A stretch of 64,000 nt of DNA from Microcoleus sp. CAWBG506 (GTDB lineage: Bacteria > Cyanobacteriota > Cyanobacteriia > Cyanobacteriales > Microcoleaceae). The first letter of the stretch is position 1. The number at the start of each line of letters is the position of its first letter. The notes under the pieces are model-generated. The model ran no database searches and had not been told where the DNA came from. It worked only from the letters and a program-made list of their open reading frames with translations. The stretch lies in assembly GCA_020883125.1 (NCBI GenBank), contig JAHREW010000003.1, forward strand, positions 62,001 to 126,000, given 5' to 3'. A program made the position numbers and the translations under genes. Shown here in pieces: positions 24,964 through 34,049 of the stretch.

Positions 24964-25673
24964 GTTTAGAAATTATTGCCCATCGGGGTTTTTCTTCGAT
25001 CGCCCCTGAGAATACCTTAGCAGCTTTTGAACAGGCGATCGCCCGTGGCGCTCATTCCATCGAATTTGACATCCAGCTATCGGCTGACAGCATACCAGTC
25101 ATTTTCCACGACGCCACACTGGATAGGATTACCGGTGTTTCTGGTAAAGTCAGGGACAAAACATTACCAGAATTGCAGTCACTGGATGCAGGTAAATGGT
25201 TCAGAGATGAATTTTCAGGACAAAAAATCCCCACCTTAACAGCAGCATTACCTCTCCTCAAACAAGTTGACAAATTTCTCTACTTTGATGTCAAACCCCA
25301 CTGCGAATGGTCTAATTCAGAAGTAGCAGATTTTGTCAATACTTTGCAGGAGGCCGGAATCGCAGAAAAATGCGTGATTACTTCCTTTAACGATGGATTT
25401 CTCGAACAAGTGCGCCAAATAGCTGATGATTTGCCGATCGGACATATTGTTGCTAATCTGGAAGCGTACCAATCTCAATTGTCTCAAGCTGTAGTTAAGG
25501 GCGATCGTCTCATTAGCACTTTGTATAGTGTTTTGCTGGCAAATCCTGGATTGATTGCAGAAAGCCGCAGTCAGGGAGTTGACATTGTGGCCTGGACGGT
25601 AGACGATCGAGAAGATTGGCAAAAGTTACTTGATTTAGGCATAACCCGGATTGTGACTAATTGTTTGATATAA
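24960..25673 (+). CDS. Glycerophosphodiester phosphodiesterase
   Basis: A 237-residue GDPD-family TIM barrel that hydrolyses glycerophosphodiesters to glycerol 3-phosphate and an alcohol. Catalytic and metal ligands are visible: His8-Arg9 (AHRG), PENT at 16-19, Glu35 and Asp37 (IEFDIQ), and His50 (FHDATLDR). A later FDVK segment (near 108-111) supplies another acidic residue. There is no signal peptide, so it is probably cytosolic and recycles lipid headgroups. It overlaps the upstream alpha/beta hydrolase gene by 4 bp. A lipid-turnover role for the pair is a reasonable inference. Confidence 0.9.
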   Translation: MSLEIIAHRGFSSIAPENTLAAFEQAIARGAHSIEFDIQLSADSIPVIFHDATLDRITGVSGKVRDKTLPELQSLDAGKWFRDEFSGQKIPTLTAALPLLKQVDKFLYFDVKPHCEWSNSEVADFVNTLQEAGIAEKCVITSFNDGFLEQVRQIADDLPIGHIVANLEAYQSQLSQAVVKGDRLISTLYSVLLANPGLIAESRSQGVDIVAWTVDDREDWQKLLDLGITRIVTNCLI

Positions 25674-25719
25674 TTTTTTTTCACGACCAATGAATCCAGA
25701 TCTAAGCCCATAATAATAG

Positions 25720-26763
25720 ATGAATTACTTTCGCAAAAAAATCCACGAAATGTCTGGCTATATACCAGGGGAACAACCACCACTAGGTACTAAAATTATT
25801 AAACTCAATTCTAATGAAAATCCCTATCCACCTTCTCCACAAGCTTTAAAAGTGCTTCAGGAAATAGACGGGGAGATACTGCGGCGCTATCCAGATCCCA
25901 CTGGTAAACAATTCCGCATCGCAGCTAGTCAAGTGCTAGGAGTTCCTGATGATTGGATTGTGGTAGGTAACGGTAGCGATGATTTGTTAAACTTGATAGT
26001 TCGCGCTGTGGGCGAAACTGGTAAACAGGTGGTTTGTCCTTCCCCAACCTATGTACTGTATCGCACTTTGGCAGAAATTCAAGATGTGGAATTTGTCGAA
26101 ATTCCCTATCCAGATGACTATCAATTACCTGTTGATTTACTAATAGCAGCCCAAGGTGCTGTCACTTTTGTGGCTTCACCAAACAGTCCATCGGGAACGG
26201 CGATACCTCTAGCAGATTTGGAGCAACTAGCTAGGGGTTTATCTGGCATTCTGGTGATAGATGAAGCTTATGTAGATTTTGCAGAAAATCATGCTTTGGA
26301 GTTGACAAAAACCTACAATAATGTTATAGTTTTGAGAACTCTTTCTAAAGGTTACTCCCTAGCCGGATTGAGGCTAGGTTTTGGCATTACAAATCCTGCC
26401 TTGATAGCTGAGTTAAATAAAATTAAAGACAGTTATAATGTGGATGCTTTAGCTTATCTAGTGGCTGCGGAGGCGATCGCCGATCAAACCTACAAAACAG
26501 CCAATGCCGAAAAGATTAAAGCTTCACGACAAAAATTAGCCCTCAGCCTCCAAGAGTTAGGCTTTGACATTTGGCCATCCCAAACCAACTTTTTGTTAGT
26601 CCGTCCGCCCCAGGGCGATGCTGAAAGGATTTATCAAAGACTGAAACAAGAAGGAATATTGATTCGATACTTCAATCAGCCCCGATTAGCAGATAAGTTG
26701 CGAATTACTGTAGGTACGGAGGCACAGAATCAAATATTAGTTAAAACTTTGAACGAAATTTGA
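25720..26763 (+). CDS. hisC: Histidinol-phosphate aminotransferase
   Basis: A 347-residue PLP-dependent fold-type I aminotransferase for the seventh step of histidine synthesis (imidazole acetol phosphate to histidinol phosphate). Marks: KLNSNENPYPPSP (about 29-41), GNGSDDLL (about 87-94), SPNSPSG near 152, VIDEAYVDF near 185 and the PLP lysine in LRTLSKGYSLAGLRLG (about 206-221). HisC1/HisC2-type paralogues occur in cyanobacteria, so a role with another aromatic substrate is possible. No other his gene is adjacent. Confidence 0.9.
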   Translation: MNYFRKKIHEMSGYIPGEQPPLGTKIIKLNSNENPYPPSPQALKVLQEIDGEILRRYPDPTGKQFRIAASQVLGVPDDWIVVGNGSDDLLNLIVRAVGETGKQVVCPSPTYVLYRTLAEIQDVEFVEIPYPDDYQLPVDLLIAAQGAVTFVASPNSPSGTAIPLADLEQLARGLSGILVIDEAYVDFAENHALELTKTYNNVIVLRTLSKGYSLAGLRLGFGITNPALIAELNKIKDSYNVDALAYLVAAEAIADQTYKTANAEKIKASRQKLALSLQELGFDIWPSQTNFLLVRPPQGDAERIYQRLKQEGILIRYFNQPRLADKLRITVGTEAQNQILVKTLNEI

Positions 26764-26867
26764 TAAATAACTAGAGCCACAAAAAAAATAACATACACAC
26801 AGTCCTGATTTGTTAAATAAGTCGGGAATTTCATCAAGGAGTTAAAATTAATTTATGTGAACAAATA

Positions 26868-26896
26868 TTGACGTATTAACCTAAAAATGTTAAACA
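26868..26896 (+). promoter_or_regulatory. Weak candidate promoter for the SH3-repeat gene
   Basis: TTGACG (26868-26873) and TAAACA (26891-26896) with a 17-base spacer. The -10 is a poor match, so this is tentative. AGGAG at 26970-26974, nine bases before the ATG at 26984, is a clear ribosome binding site and rules out the TTG at 26975. Confidence 0.3.
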
Positions 26897-26983
26897 CAGC
26901 TAGATGTGGAAAGAGTAAAAGACCCATCCACTTTTTTGCTATTTTGACGATAATGATTGTGGTGAAATGAGGAGTTGAACGTA

Positions 26984-27880
26984 ATGACAAACATCAATGG
27001 TTGGAACAAACCGGCTGTATTGCTGAGCGCGATCGCGATCGTCGTCGGTAGTCTGCCCGCAAATAGCATCCCTGCGGTAGCTGAATCAACATCCAATATC
27101 AGCGACAATATTTCCTTGACAAATAGCCCCACCTTTCAAATAGCCCAAGCTGGGAGCCTTTGTCGGAAAGTTACTCCCAAAGAGGGTTTGACCGTTCGCC
27201 AGGGTCCAGAAACCAAAGCTGCTAGAGTTGGCGGTGTCGCCATGAACACTCAAGTAACCTTGGCTAGCGGCGCGACTACCATTAAAGGCTCCGACGGCCG
27301 CCTCTGGATGGAAATTACCGCTCCGGTAAAGGGTTATGTGGCAATTGGATATCCCAATAACGATGGTAATTTAGTTTCCTGTACCACAGGAAGCGCCGTG
27401 ACTCCGAGTCCTTCCCCCGCACCAGCGCCCGCGCCCGCCCCAGCCCCAGCGCCCGCCCCAGCACCCGCCCCAGCCCCGACACCAACGCCAAAACCCACAC
27501 CAGCGCCCACACCAGCCCCAGCACCAGCACCAGCACCAGCACCCGCGCCCGCGCCCGCCCCGATGCCAGCCCCAGCGCCGATGCCGGCCCCAGCCCCAGC
27601 GCCCGCACCCGCGCCCGCACCCGCGCCAGCGCCAGCCCCTGGCCCTGTAAGTCTGTGTCGCCAAGTAGAACCTCGTGTAGCACCAAATGGTCTAATTATC
27701 CGCGCGGAGGCTTCCAAAACTTCTGCGATTAAAGGTAGCGTCGCGGCTAACGGCAAAGTAACGCTGGTGCCCAATTACCAGTCTGTGAAAGATAAGAATG
27801 GAGAAAATCGTAATTGGGTGGAAATTTCAGCCCCTGCGGCTGGATTTATATCTGCTGGCAATTTGATAATGTGCAAGTAA
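26984..27880 (+). CDS. Exported protein with two SH3b-like domains and a Pro-Ala linker
   Basis: A 298-residue protein with a signal peptide (hydrophobic core about 8-27). The first SH3-type-3-like domain covers about 55-135 (LCRKVTPKEGLTVRQGPE ... GYVAIGYP). A linker of about 75 residues, almost entirely Pro-Ala with a few Met, Lys and Thr, follows (about 143-222). A second SH3b-like domain comes at about 225-298 (LCRQVEPRV ... ISAGNLIMC). Each domain has one Cys near its start and one near its end, a possible disulfide. Bacterial SH3 domains often bind cell wall. It is probably periplasmic; function unknown. The GC-rich linker gives long but meaningless frames on the other strand. Confidence 0.75.
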   Translation: MTNINGWNKPAVLLSAIAIVVGSLPANSIPAVAESTSNISDNISLTNSPTFQIAQAGSLCRKVTPKEGLTVRQGPETKAARVGGVAMNTQVTLASGATTIKGSDGRLWMEITAPVKGYVAIGYPNNDGNLVSCTTGSAVTPSPSPAPAPAPAPAPAPAPAPAPAPTPTPKPTPAPTPAPAPAPAPAPAPAPAPMPAPAPMPAPAPAPAPAPAPAPAPAPGPVSLCRQVEPRVAPNGLIIRAEASKTSAIKGSVAANGKVTLVPNYQSVKDKNGENRNWVEISAPAAGFISAGNLIMCK

Positions 27881-27885
27881 GATGA

Positions 27886-27980
27886 GGTAATGGGTAATGG
27901 GTCATGGGTCATGGGGCATAGGGTATAGGGCTTTACCAATTACCTATTACCTATTACCTATTACCAACTACCTATTACCT
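27886..27980. repeat. Inverted heptamer array between convergent genes
   Basis: GGTAATG/GGTCATG-type units (27886-27930) face TTACCTA-type units (27933-27980), which together can form a long imperfect hairpin between the SH3 gene and the GST gene. The right arm runs into the GST frame and encodes its last residues (GNR and stop). Confidence 0.75.
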
Positions 27981-28630
27981 TTCTCCATAAATTTTTTTCT
28001 CCGAGTGGCGAAAGCGAGCAAGTCTGCTTCCGTGACTTGAGTTTCCTGCCATGAGGGACGGGACATAAGTCGATCGCACCAAGCTTGAATTTTAGGATAA
28101 CCATCTAAGGGAACACCCACCCATGCCATCCAAGGCACTACAGTACCGGCTACGCACTCGGCTAAAGTCAAATCATTGCTACCAAAAAAAGGGCGATCGT
28201 CCAACAAGCCTTCAAAGAATGTCAACACTGTGTGGACTTTTTCTTTAGCCTCTGCGATTTTTTCCGGTTCAGGAGTTCCCCAGCCCATTTTTTCACTACT
28301 AAGGGGGTAAATTCCTGGTATAAGTTCGTTAACCGTGACCATTTCTACCATGCGGACAACTGCTAAATCCTTCGGTTCTTTGGGCAGCATTGCCGGTTCA
28401 GGATACTTGGCTTCTAGATAGTCAAGAATTGCCAGAGACTCGACGACTGTGAAGTCATCATCGACTAACACAGGGATACGGTGAAAAGGATTTATTGCCA
28501 CAAATTCCGGCTCTAAGTGATCGCCATCTAAGTGGATTTCTATTAATTCAAAGTCCAGTTTTTTTTCTAAGAGGGCGACCCACACGCGACGGGAGTTAGG
28601 GGAAATGGGAGTGTGATAAAGTTTCATCAA
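27968..28630 (-). CDS. Glutathione S-transferase family protein
   Basis: A 220-residue cytosolic GST-fold protein. The N-terminal thioredoxin-like domain (about 1-80) has YHTPISPNSRRVWVALLEKK with the likely Ser/Tyr glutathione-contact region, RIPVLVDDD with the cis-Pro, and VVESLAILDYLE. An all-helical C-terminal domain follows (about 90-210) with LTLAECVAGTVVPWM as the N-capping region. The substrate is unknown. The last three residues come from a heptamer repeat array. The start is one of two adjacent ATGs. It lies 15 bp downstream of the LOG-family gene and is probably in one operon with it. Confidence 0.85.
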   Translation of the reverse strand: MMKLYHTPISPNSRRVWVALLEKKLDFELIEIHLDGDHLEPEFVAINPFHRIPVLVDDDFTVVESLAILDYLEAKYPEPAMLPKEPKDLAVVRMVEMVTVNELIPGIYPLSSEKMGWGTPEPEKIAEAKEKVHTVLTFFEGLLDDRPFFGSNDLTLAECVAGTVVPWMAWVGVPLDGYPKIQAWCDRLMSRPSWQETQVTEADLLAFATRRKKFMEKGNR

Positions 28631-28645
28631 TAAGTCCTCTACTTA

Positions 28646-29713
28646 CTATTTTTGTTCGGGATGGGCTGCTTCCGGGGAATCTGCGCCCATTTGATTGATA
28701 GTAGCAATTAGCTGATATAGCCTGCCTATATGTCGCTGGTTGAAATGCAATATTAGCCTTGGTAAATCGAAACTTTCGTCTCCGACTTCTGCTTGTAAAG
28801 CTTGACTTTTTTCAATTTTACCCTTGACTAAAATATCGCTGAAATCCGTATTTAACCGATCGACACTATCATCAGAAAGTTCCGACTTCAACCGAATTAC
28901 CAGTTTTTCATTCACGTAGCGACACGAGTGATAAACTAGATAAAAATTGGCGATCGCCTCGCAGGCTAATTCCACATTGTCTGTCACCGTATATAAACTG
29001 CGATCGTCGCCGGAAATCAAACCCCTCCCCCGCAATTGTTTTTGTACAAAAGCATCCAAATCTTGCCAATAATCGCCTCCTGGTCGATCGATTAACACCA
29101 CAGGAGCTGGTCCAAACTTGCCCGTTTGAATCAAAGTCAGACACTCAAAAGCCTCATCGAGAGTGCCGAAACCGCCAGGAAACAGAGCCAAAGCATCGCT
29201 TTCCCGTAGAAAAAACAACTTGCGAGTGAAAAAATATTTAAAATTGAGCAATTTGCCATCGCCGGCAATGAAAGGATTAGAACCTTGCTCGAAAGGCAAA
29301 TTAATATTCAGTCCAAAAGAATGTTCCGCAGTCGCCCCCTCATTCCCTGCTTGCATGATGCCCCCGCCACCGCCAGTAATTACCATAAACCCCTGTTGGG
29401 TAATGGCTGTCGCAAAATCTTTGGCTATCTGATATTCGGGCGACTCTGGGGACACCCTTGCCGAACCAAAAATCACTATTTTGCGAACGTGACGGTAAGG
29501 ATAAAACATGGAGAAAGCCTTTTCCATATCTCCCAGAGATGCGGAGATAATTTTCCAGTCTAGGCGATCTAGATCTTCTCCGGCTATTCGCACTAGAGTA
29601 GAGAGCGATCGTCCAATCCACTCTTGGTGCTTCAACAGAGGCAAGCGATCGATCAAATCGATCGCCTTAGCCTGGAGGGATTCAAAAGCTTTGCCAGACG
29701 GAGAAGGAATCAT
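28646..29713 (-). CDS. LOG-family (lysine decarboxylase-like) Rossmann protein
   Basis: A 355-residue protein whose centre (about 70-270) is a LOG/TIGR00730-type Rossmann domain. VIFGSARVSPESPEY begins the fold. TGGGGGIMQAGNEGA binds phosphate. PGGFGTLDEAFE (near 180) is the diagnostic GGxGTxxE motif. Family members hydrolyse cytokinin-type or purine nucleoside monophosphates to base plus ribose phosphate. It is longer than the usual LOG chain of about 190 residues, with extra N-terminal (about 70) and C-terminal (about 90) segments, a form common in cyanobacteria. It is first in a likely two-gene unit with the GST gene. Confidence 0.85.
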   Translation of the reverse strand: MIPSPSGKAFESLQAKAIDLIDRLPLLKHQEWIGRSLSTLVRIAGEDLDRLDWKIISASLGDMEKAFSMFYPYRHVRKIVIFGSARVSPESPEYQIAKDFATAITQQGFMVITGGGGGIMQAGNEGATAEHSFGLNINLPFEQGSNPFIAGDGKLLNFKYFFTRKLFFLRESDALALFPGGFGTLDEAFECLTLIQTGKFGPAPVVLIDRPGGDYWQDLDAFVQKQLRGRGLISGDDRSLYTVTDNVELACEAIANFYLVYHSCRYVNEKLVIRLKSELSDDSVDRLNTDFSDILVKGKIEKSQALQAEVGDESFDLPRLILHFNQRHIGRLYQLIATINQMGADSPEAAHPEQK

Positions 29714-29958
29714 GAATTTTTATGTAACTGCAACAATTAATAGCGACCCAAAATCAAAGGGACAACCACAGTCATCAGCCACAGGTAGAGTTCAGGAATC
29801 AATTAACCTAGGTTTGATCCTGTTCCTGCAAGCTGCTTGTTATCAAAGATGTCCTTAATTTCTGGAAAAGTTTTTGAATATGCCATGAAACTTTTACCTC
29901 CCAGTCACTACCCAATTTGGATATATTTGGGTAGATTGTGGTAGATCTTCAAAAGTGG

Positions 29959-30282
29959 TTAAATGTACTTTTCCAAAGTGTTAGCCAGAGTAGTTTTCGG
30001 AACTGCCCCAACCACCATATCCACCCGTTGACCGCCCTTAAATATCATCAGTGTGGGAATACTGCGGATACCGTATTGGCTAGCCACGTTAGGATTTTCG
30101 TCGGTATTAACTTTTACTACCTTCACCTGTCCATCAAATTGCTGAGCAATTTCATCTACGACAGGGGCGACCATCCTACAGGGCCCGCACCAAGGAGCCC
30201 AAAAATCAACTAAAACTGGAACTTCGCTATCGAGCACTTCCTGCTTGAAGGTAGAGTCGGTTACTTGCGCGGCTGCTGACAT
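29959..30282 (-). CDS. trxA: Thioredoxin
   Basis: A 107-residue classical thioredoxin, cytosolic disulfide reductant for metabolic enzymes and for light-linked regulation. The active site is WCGPC at 31-35, and the cis-Pro is in [13 protein letters not shown] (about 71-83). The whole chain matches the m-type/TrxA pattern, including the buried Asp in [13 protein letters not shown]. It is the second thioredoxin-type gene in the window. It is downstream of guaB3 on the same strand but 383 bp away, with a hairpin between. Confidence 0.93.
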   Translation of the reverse strand: MSAAAQVTDSTFKQEVLDSEVPVLVDFWAPWCGPCRMVAPVVDEIAQQFDGQVKVVKVNTDENPNVASQYGIRSIPTLMIFKGGQRVDMVVGAVPKTTLANTLEKYI

Positions 30283-30665
30283 CCCTAGCCATCCTTGTAA
30301 ATACTATTTCTCAGTTTATGATTCTAGCAAAAAGTGTAACCAGTCTCACTAAATATTTTAGGAGGAAGAAGCAAGAGGACACAAGGTCCAAAGAAGAGGG
30401 GACAAGGTATAAAGTGGGCGATCGAGGGACAACCCGTTATCAAAACCCTCAAACCCTTACTCAACCAGTAAAAACTCGAACTTTGTTACAAAAGGAACCG
30501 CCCAAACAGTAGTTCGGGCGGAGTGTGGTGTGAGGAGTGAACGGAAACTTGTGTCTCCGCTTACTCTATTGTGACATCTCCTCCTCGATAATTCCACAAC
30601 ATTATGTAAATTTCGAGACTATCTCACAAAATTTGTAAAGGTAAGCTTGTACGTTGCAAGCAAAT
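30283..30665. other. Intergenic spacer between guaB3 and trxA
   Basis: A 383-bp spacer, presumably with the trxA promoter in its left part. It has repeated purine-rich phrases (30361-30415) and a hairpin at 30498-30521. A 64-codon plus-strand frame covers part of it but is low-complexity and not supported as a gene. Confidence 0.5.
30498..30521 (-). terminator. Candidate guaB3 terminator hairpin
   Basis: CCGCCC (30498-30503) pairs with GGGCGG (30516-30521) around a 12-base loop. In the minus direction it is followed by TTCCTTTTG, a weak T-tract. It lies 145 bp after the guaB3 stop. Confidence 0.4.
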
Positions 30666-31829
30666 CTACTTACCCATACCCAATTGCTGAGCTTTTTGAT
30701 AGACCTTACCCTCCGTTAGCAGAGAAGGAGCAATCACAACTTCCACTTGCTGCATCTCCTTAAGGTCCTTAGCACCAAGGGTTCCCATGCTAGTTTGCAG
30801 AGCCCCTAACAAGTTGTGAGTCCCATCGTCGAGTTGCGCCGGACCTCGGAGAATCTGCTCCAAAGTACCAGTTGTCCCCACGCGAATGCGAGTACCCCGC
30901 GGCAAAACGGGGCTGGGGGTTGCCATCCCCCAGTGGAATCCGTGGCCGGGGGCTTCTGTGGCCCTGGCGAAGGGAGAACCAATCATTACGCCATCAGCGC
31001 CACAAGCAATACACTTACAGATGTCGCCACCGGTAATTAAACCACCGTCAGCAATCACTGACACGTATTTGCCTGTTTCGCGATAGTAGTCGTCCCGCGC
31101 TGCTGCACAGTCTGCTACTGCTGTGGCCTGGGGAACGCCCACACCTAGCACACCGCGGGAAGTACAAGCAGCTCCAGGTCCAATGCCTACCAAAATGCCA
31201 GCAGCGCCTGTTTTGATTAGATTTAGGGCGACTTCGTAGGTGACGCAGTTGCCCAAAACTACTGGTATGGGCATCTCTTGGCAAAATTGAGTTAAGTCTA
31301 AAGGTGTTACCGACTCTGGGGAAAGGAAAGCTGTTGATACTACAGTTGCTTGCACAAAAAAGATATCAGCTCCTGCCGCGGCAACGGTTGAGCCGTACTT
31401 GCTCGCCCCTGCGGGCGTAGTGCTGACGGCGGCAATCCCTCCTCCCTCTTTAATTTCTTTGATTCTCTGACTGATTAATTCTGGCTTGATGGGTTCGGCA
31501 TAGAGTTGCTGCATCAAGGAGACGAATTCGTGGTTCCCGACAGAAGCGATGCGCTCTAATATTGGCTGGGGGTCGGCATAGCGGGTATAAATTCCTTCTA
31601 GGTTGAGGACCCCCAGTGCTCCCAATTCCGACAGCAAAACGGCCATGCGGACATCAACTACTCCGTCCATGGCGCTGGCGATGATGGGGATTTCGCGATC
31701 GATTCCGCCAATCTGCCACCTGGTGTCTGCCAGACTCGGATCTAGGGTGCGCTGTCCGGGTACGAGCGCGATTTCATCTATGCCGTAAGCTCGGCGAGCA
31801 CTTTTGCCCCGCCCAATTTCAATATTCAC
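30666..31829 (-). CDS. guaB3: GuaB3-family IMP dehydrogenase-related protein
   Basis: A 387-residue TIM-barrel protein of the IMP dehydrogenase/GMP reductase superfamily, GuaB3 branch typical of actinobacteria and cyanobacteria. It starts with [20 protein letters not shown]. The catalytic loop Cys is in [12 protein letters not shown] (about 220-231). [20 protein letters not shown] (phosphate-binding loop) follows near 259-278, then [11 protein letters not shown]. There is no CBS insert, unlike most GuaB proteins. Catalysis of IMP to XMP is possible but not certain for this branch. It is divergent from the LpxB-related gene. Confidence 0.92.
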   Translation of the reverse strand: MNIEIGRGKSARRAYGIDEIALVPGQRTLDPSLADTRWQIGGIDREIPIIASAMDGVVDVRMAVLLSELGALGVLNLEGIYTRYADPQPILERIASVGNHEFVSLMQQLYAEPIKPELISQRIKEIKEGGGIAAVSTTPAGASKYGSTVAAAGADIFFVQATVVSTAFLSPESVTPLDLTQFCQEMPIPVVLGNCVTYEVALNLIKTGAAGILVGIGPGAACTSRGVLGVGVPQATAVADCAAARDDYYRETGKYVSVIADGGLITGGDICKCIACGADGVMIGSPFARATEAPGHGFHWGMATPSPVLPRGTRIRVGTTGTLEQILRGPAQLDDGTHNLLGALQTSMGTLGAKDLKEMQQVEVVIAPSLLTEGKVYQKAQQLGMGK

Positions 31830-31939
31830 GCTGTTTCACTTCCACAATGTATTTAAATTAGATTAACAAAATCGTAGCCTGCTGGCAGGTAGCGATCGCG
31901 CCACTGAGTGGAAAAAAGCTCGATCTTAATTCTGATGCT

Positions 31940-33148
31940 ATGAAATTTAAAGGCGTACTCTTCCTCAGCAATGGTCACGGGGAAGACGCGATTAACTGTC
32001 AAATTTTGTCCGCTTTGAGAGCATCTGGCTCCAATGTCGATGTGGCAGCGATGCCCATGGTCGGTGACGGGGCTGCTTACGCCCGATCGGGTGTACGGAT
32101 AATTGGGCCTACCAGTAAAATGCCCTCCGGTGGCGTTTTTTACATGAATCCCATATTTTTGGTCAAAGATATTGGGGCAGGGCTGATTGCTTTGACTTGC
32201 CAGCAATTGCGAGCTGTTTGGAGGCATTCCCCCCACTGCGATTTAGTTGTGGCCACTGGGGATATTGTAGTGGCCGCGATCGCCCATTTGACCGATCGCC
32301 CCTATATAATTTTTCTGTCCGCTCATTCTAGTTATTATGAAGGTCGAGTCAATTTAGGTTTCATCTTACCGCGTTTACTCTCCTCCCCTAAATGTCTTGC
32401 GGTCTTTACCAGAGACGCTTTGACTGCTGCTGACTTAAATCGACAAGGTTTAAAAAAAGCCAAATTTGTCGGCAATCCAGTCATGGACAACCTCCATTCT
32501 ACTGCCCAAGATTTGCAGTTAATACCCGAAGTTTCGACCATCGCTCTTCTCCCAGGTTCTCGCCTCCCCGAAGCCAGTGACAATTTAATTTTATTACTAC
32601 AATTAGTCAAAGAAATAGTAGCTTTAGGTTCACAACCTCTCCAGTTTATCGCTGCTTTAGTTCCCTCTTTGATGCCAGAATTAGATAATATTGCCCTGCG
32701 GTCTGGCTGGGAAAATCACTCAGGAAAACTGATTCTTCCAGATATTAAACATAATTATTCACCTAAAGTAGGTGTGGAAATCCTTTGCTATTCCGATGCT
32801 TTTGCAGATATTTTACAACACGCTAATTTAGTAATTGGCATGACAGGAACTGCGGTAGAACAAGCCGTCGGCTTGGGAAAACCTGTAATTTCCGTAGCCG
32901 GAAACGGGCCATCATTTACCTATAGATTTGCGGAAGCTCAACACAGACTTTTAGGTGAATCGGTACAGGTATTTGGCAAACAACCAGCCAACCACCAAGT
33001 TCTTAAAGAAGCTGCTTTAGGGGTCTATCGGACTTTGCAAGACGCAACTTATTTAGCCCGGTGCGCGAACAATGGCTTAGAAAGAATGGGGCGATCGGGC
33101 GCTAGCATCAAGATTGCTGATTTCGCGATCGACAATCTTCGATCGTAA
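31940..33148 (+). CDS. Lipid-A-disaccharide synthase-related glycosyltransferase
   Basis: A 402-residue GT-B-like protein related to, but distinct from, LpxB (the cyanobacterial/plant lipid-A-disaccharide synthase-related group, TIGR03492). It starts with VLFLSNGHGEDAI (about 6-18), where the N-terminal GHGED replaces the GExSGD of true LpxB. The C-terminal half has LLPGSRLPEA (about 212-221), IGMTGTAVEQAVGLGKPVIS near 300-319 and a final helix. Substrate unknown; an envelope or lipid glycosylation role is inferred. It is convergent with the polysaccharide deacetylase gene, with only 6 bp between the stops. Confidence 0.82.
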   Translation: MKFKGVLFLSNGHGEDAINCQILSALRASGSNVDVAAMPMVGDGAAYARSGVRIIGPTSKMPSGGVFYMNPIFLVKDIGAGLIALTCQQLRAVWRHSPHCDLVVATGDIVVAAIAHLTDRPYIIFLSAHSSYYEGRVNLGFILPRLLSSPKCLAVFTRDALTAADLNRQGLKKAKFVGNPVMDNLHSTAQDLQLIPEVSTIALLPGSRLPEASDNLILLLQLVKEIVALGSQPLQFIAALVPSLMPELDNIALRSGWENHSGKLILPDIKHNYSPKVGVEILCYSDAFADILQHANLVIGMTGTAVEQAVGLGKPVISVAGNGPSFTYRFAEAQHRLLGESVQVFGKQPANHQVLKEAALGVYRTLQDATYLARCANNGLERMGRSGASIKIADFAIDNLRS

Positions 33149-33154
33149 GGCATA

Positions 33155-33859
33155 TTAATTTTTTAGCAAATCAGAAACAGTTTTAAATTTGTAACCTTGA
33201 GACTGCAAAGTCTTGACAATAATCTCTGTTGCTGCTACTGTTTTTGAGCGATCGCCTCCGCCATCGTGCATCACCACAATCGAACCAGAACGCACATGAT
33301 TAATCACCTGATTTGCAATATCTTCCACGGTGTGTGTTTTTTCATAATCTTGGGAGTCCACATCCCACATAATCAATTTTTTGTGCATTTGGGACAGTAA
33401 ATAAGACAAAACTAAAAATCTCCGCCCCCAAGGTGGTCGAAAACTAATACTATCCTGCTTAACGCCTAAATCCCGCAAAAGTTTGTCGGTTTTTGAAATT
33501 TCCGCCAACAGAAACTCGCGAGGTTTAAACATCATATCTTTGTGAGAGTAGGAATGGTTGGCTAACTCATCTCCCCTCGCAATAATCCCGGGCACGATTT
33601 CTGGGTGTTTCTCGATATTGCGGCCGATTTCAAAAAAAGTTGCTTTAACTTGGTAGCGATCTAAAACATCTAAAAGCTGATTGGTATAGGGAGGATAGGG
33701 GCCGTCGTCGTAGGTAATTGCCACAACTTTGTCTTCAGTGTCAGCGCGGTTAAAACCTAAAAAATTGTGAAATTTAGTAATTTTTATCAATAGGGCTGAT
33801 GCCAAAAATAATGCGATTATGACCAGAAGATTTTTTTTGTATTTTTTACGGATGCCCAT
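33155..33859 (-). CDS. Polysaccharide deacetylase (NodB domain)
   Basis: A 234-residue carbohydrate esterase family 4-type enzyme. One N-terminal hydrophobic helix (about 11-27) serves as anchor or uncleaved signal, with the NodB domain outside the membrane. Motif 1 is TYDDGP (49-54, catalytic Asp and metal Asp), motif 2 is HSYSH (His101 and His105, metal ligands), motif 3 is FRPPWGRR (about 142-149), and VVMHDGGG near 201 gives the catalytic His. The probable substrate is peptidoglycan or another N-acetylated glycan. A length of 234 is close to a minimal NodB protein. Confidence 0.9.
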   Translation of the reverse strand: MGIRKKYKKNLLVIIALFLASALLIKITKFHNFLGFNRADTEDKVVAITYDDGPYPPYTNQLLDVLDRYQVKATFFEIGRNIEKHPEIVPGIIARGDELANHSYSHKDMMFKPREFLLAEISKTDKLLRDLGVKQDSISFRPPWGRRFLVLSYLLSQMHKKLIMWDVDSQDYEKTHTVEDIANQVINHVRSGSIVVMHDGGGDRSKTVAATEIIVKTLQSQGYKFKTVSDLLKN

Positions 33860-34049
33860 AGCTGGAAGCAGTCAAACGAAAATTACATGATATATGTTAT
33901 ATTATCACAATTCAAATTTCACCGACCGAATTTTAAACAGTCCCTTAAATAACAGCAGGATAGAGATGAAAAAAACCTGTTTAAGGTGCGCTCCTATAAA
34001 ATAAAAAAAAGATACTATTAAGTAAAGTACAACCATAAACTTTGTAGAT

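Noticed and set aside
27334-27774. Minus-strand Gly-Ala repeat frame opposite the SH3 gene
   Set aside because: Antisense of the Pro-Ala linker; composition is explained by the GC-rich repeat.
30318-30512. Plus-strand 64-residue frame between trxA and guaB3
   Set aside because: Lys/Arg/Thr-rich, no family resemblance, and the region contains short repeated phrases.
31853-32236. Minus-strand 127-residue frame overlapping the LpxB-related gene start
   Set aside because: Overlaps a strongly supported plus-strand gene and shows no family features.
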